A stretch of DNA of 64,000 bases from the NCBI GenBank assembly GCA_019358875.1, contig JAHHIF010000025.1, positions 36,259 through 100,258 of the forward strand, read 5' to 3'. The notes under the pieces are model-generated. The model had not been told where the DNA came from. It worked only from the letters and a program-made list of their open reading frames with translations, and searched no databases. The DNA is from Symplocastrum torsivum CPER-KK1. GTDB taxonomy: Bacteria; Cyanobacteriota; Cyanobacteriia; Cyanobacteriales; Coleofasciculaceae. Positions 63,899-64,000 of the stretch are shown here, in pieces (position 1 is the first letter of the stretch; every line of letters begins with the position of its first letter). Made by a program: the position numbers and the translations under genes.

Positions 63899-64000
63899 GC
63901 TATGCATTAGTCACATCTTTCTTAATAAACTCTGACTTGACAGAAGTAACGGTTGTGGGGGAAAGTAATAGCCAAGTTTGTGCAATGTCATGCAGCCGTC

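Overview
The window reads as chromosome of a filamentous, probably mat-forming or terrestrial cyanobacterium. The evidence is the dense scatter of HIP1 octamers (GCGATCGC), the probable cytochrome b6f subunit gene petL, a helical carotenoid protein, a CtaA-type copper ATPase, an IcfG-type partner-switching cluster, a giant NB-ARC/WD40 protein, and many dispersed palindromes and heptamer repeats between genes. No rRNA, tRNA, CRISPR array or intact insertion sequence was found. Mobile DNA is limited to a frameshifted ISL3-type transposase scrap at the left edge and several MITE-like elements.

Layout. 0-5.4 kb: a four-gene signalling cluster (Cache/HAMP/PP2C phosphatase, GHKL anti-sigma-type kinase, STAS-like protein, class III nucleotide cyclase). 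5.5-16 kb: housekeeping and storage metabolism, with a SLOG protein and UbiA on the minus strand, then ppx, ppk1 and glgC on the plus strand, a P-loop kinase and a DnaJ-like chaperone; an NxxGxxAF-repeat protein sits between ppx and ppk1. 16-18 kb: two peroxiredoxin-family genes. 18-27.3 kb: an accessory zone with the collapsed remnant of one STAND/WD40 gene, an FG-GAP/RTX protein, a TIGR03032 protein, an intact 14-blade STAND/WD40 gene, a small exported NG-rich protein and an ADYC-type lipoprotein. 27.5-40.6 kb: glycogen debranching enzyme, holB and tmk, an FHA protein, CtaA-type P-ATPase, CPBP protease, PepSY membrane protein and a double-domain histidine phosphatase. 40.9-46.5 kb: a stress island with Mn-catalase, a Lti46/DUF6658-like protein, an SRPBCC protein, an SDR oxidoreductase and the helical carotenoid protein. 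46.8-55.1 kb: a Ser/Thr kinase divergent from an FHA membrane protein, an MscS channel with a C-terminal DEP domain, an XRE regulator with an ADP-ribosylglycohydrolase, aroB and petL. 55-64 kb: HDAC-like deacetylase, MsrP, a metallophosphatase, a broken GNAT gene, an ABC exporter and a PEP-CTERM protein.

The candidates for an undescribed system are the PP2C/kinase/STAS/cyclase cluster, which has the logic of Pseudomonas SiaABCD but with a class III cyclase as output, and the group formed by the STAND/WD40 protein, the NG-rich exported protein and the ADYC lipoprotein. A second theme is small repeats inserted in frame into working genes: three are visible, in TIGR03032, in the WD40 propeller and in the copper ATPase. 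Fossils of lost genes are also present (ISL3 transposase, WD40 paralogue, zinc alcohol dehydrogenase, GNAT).
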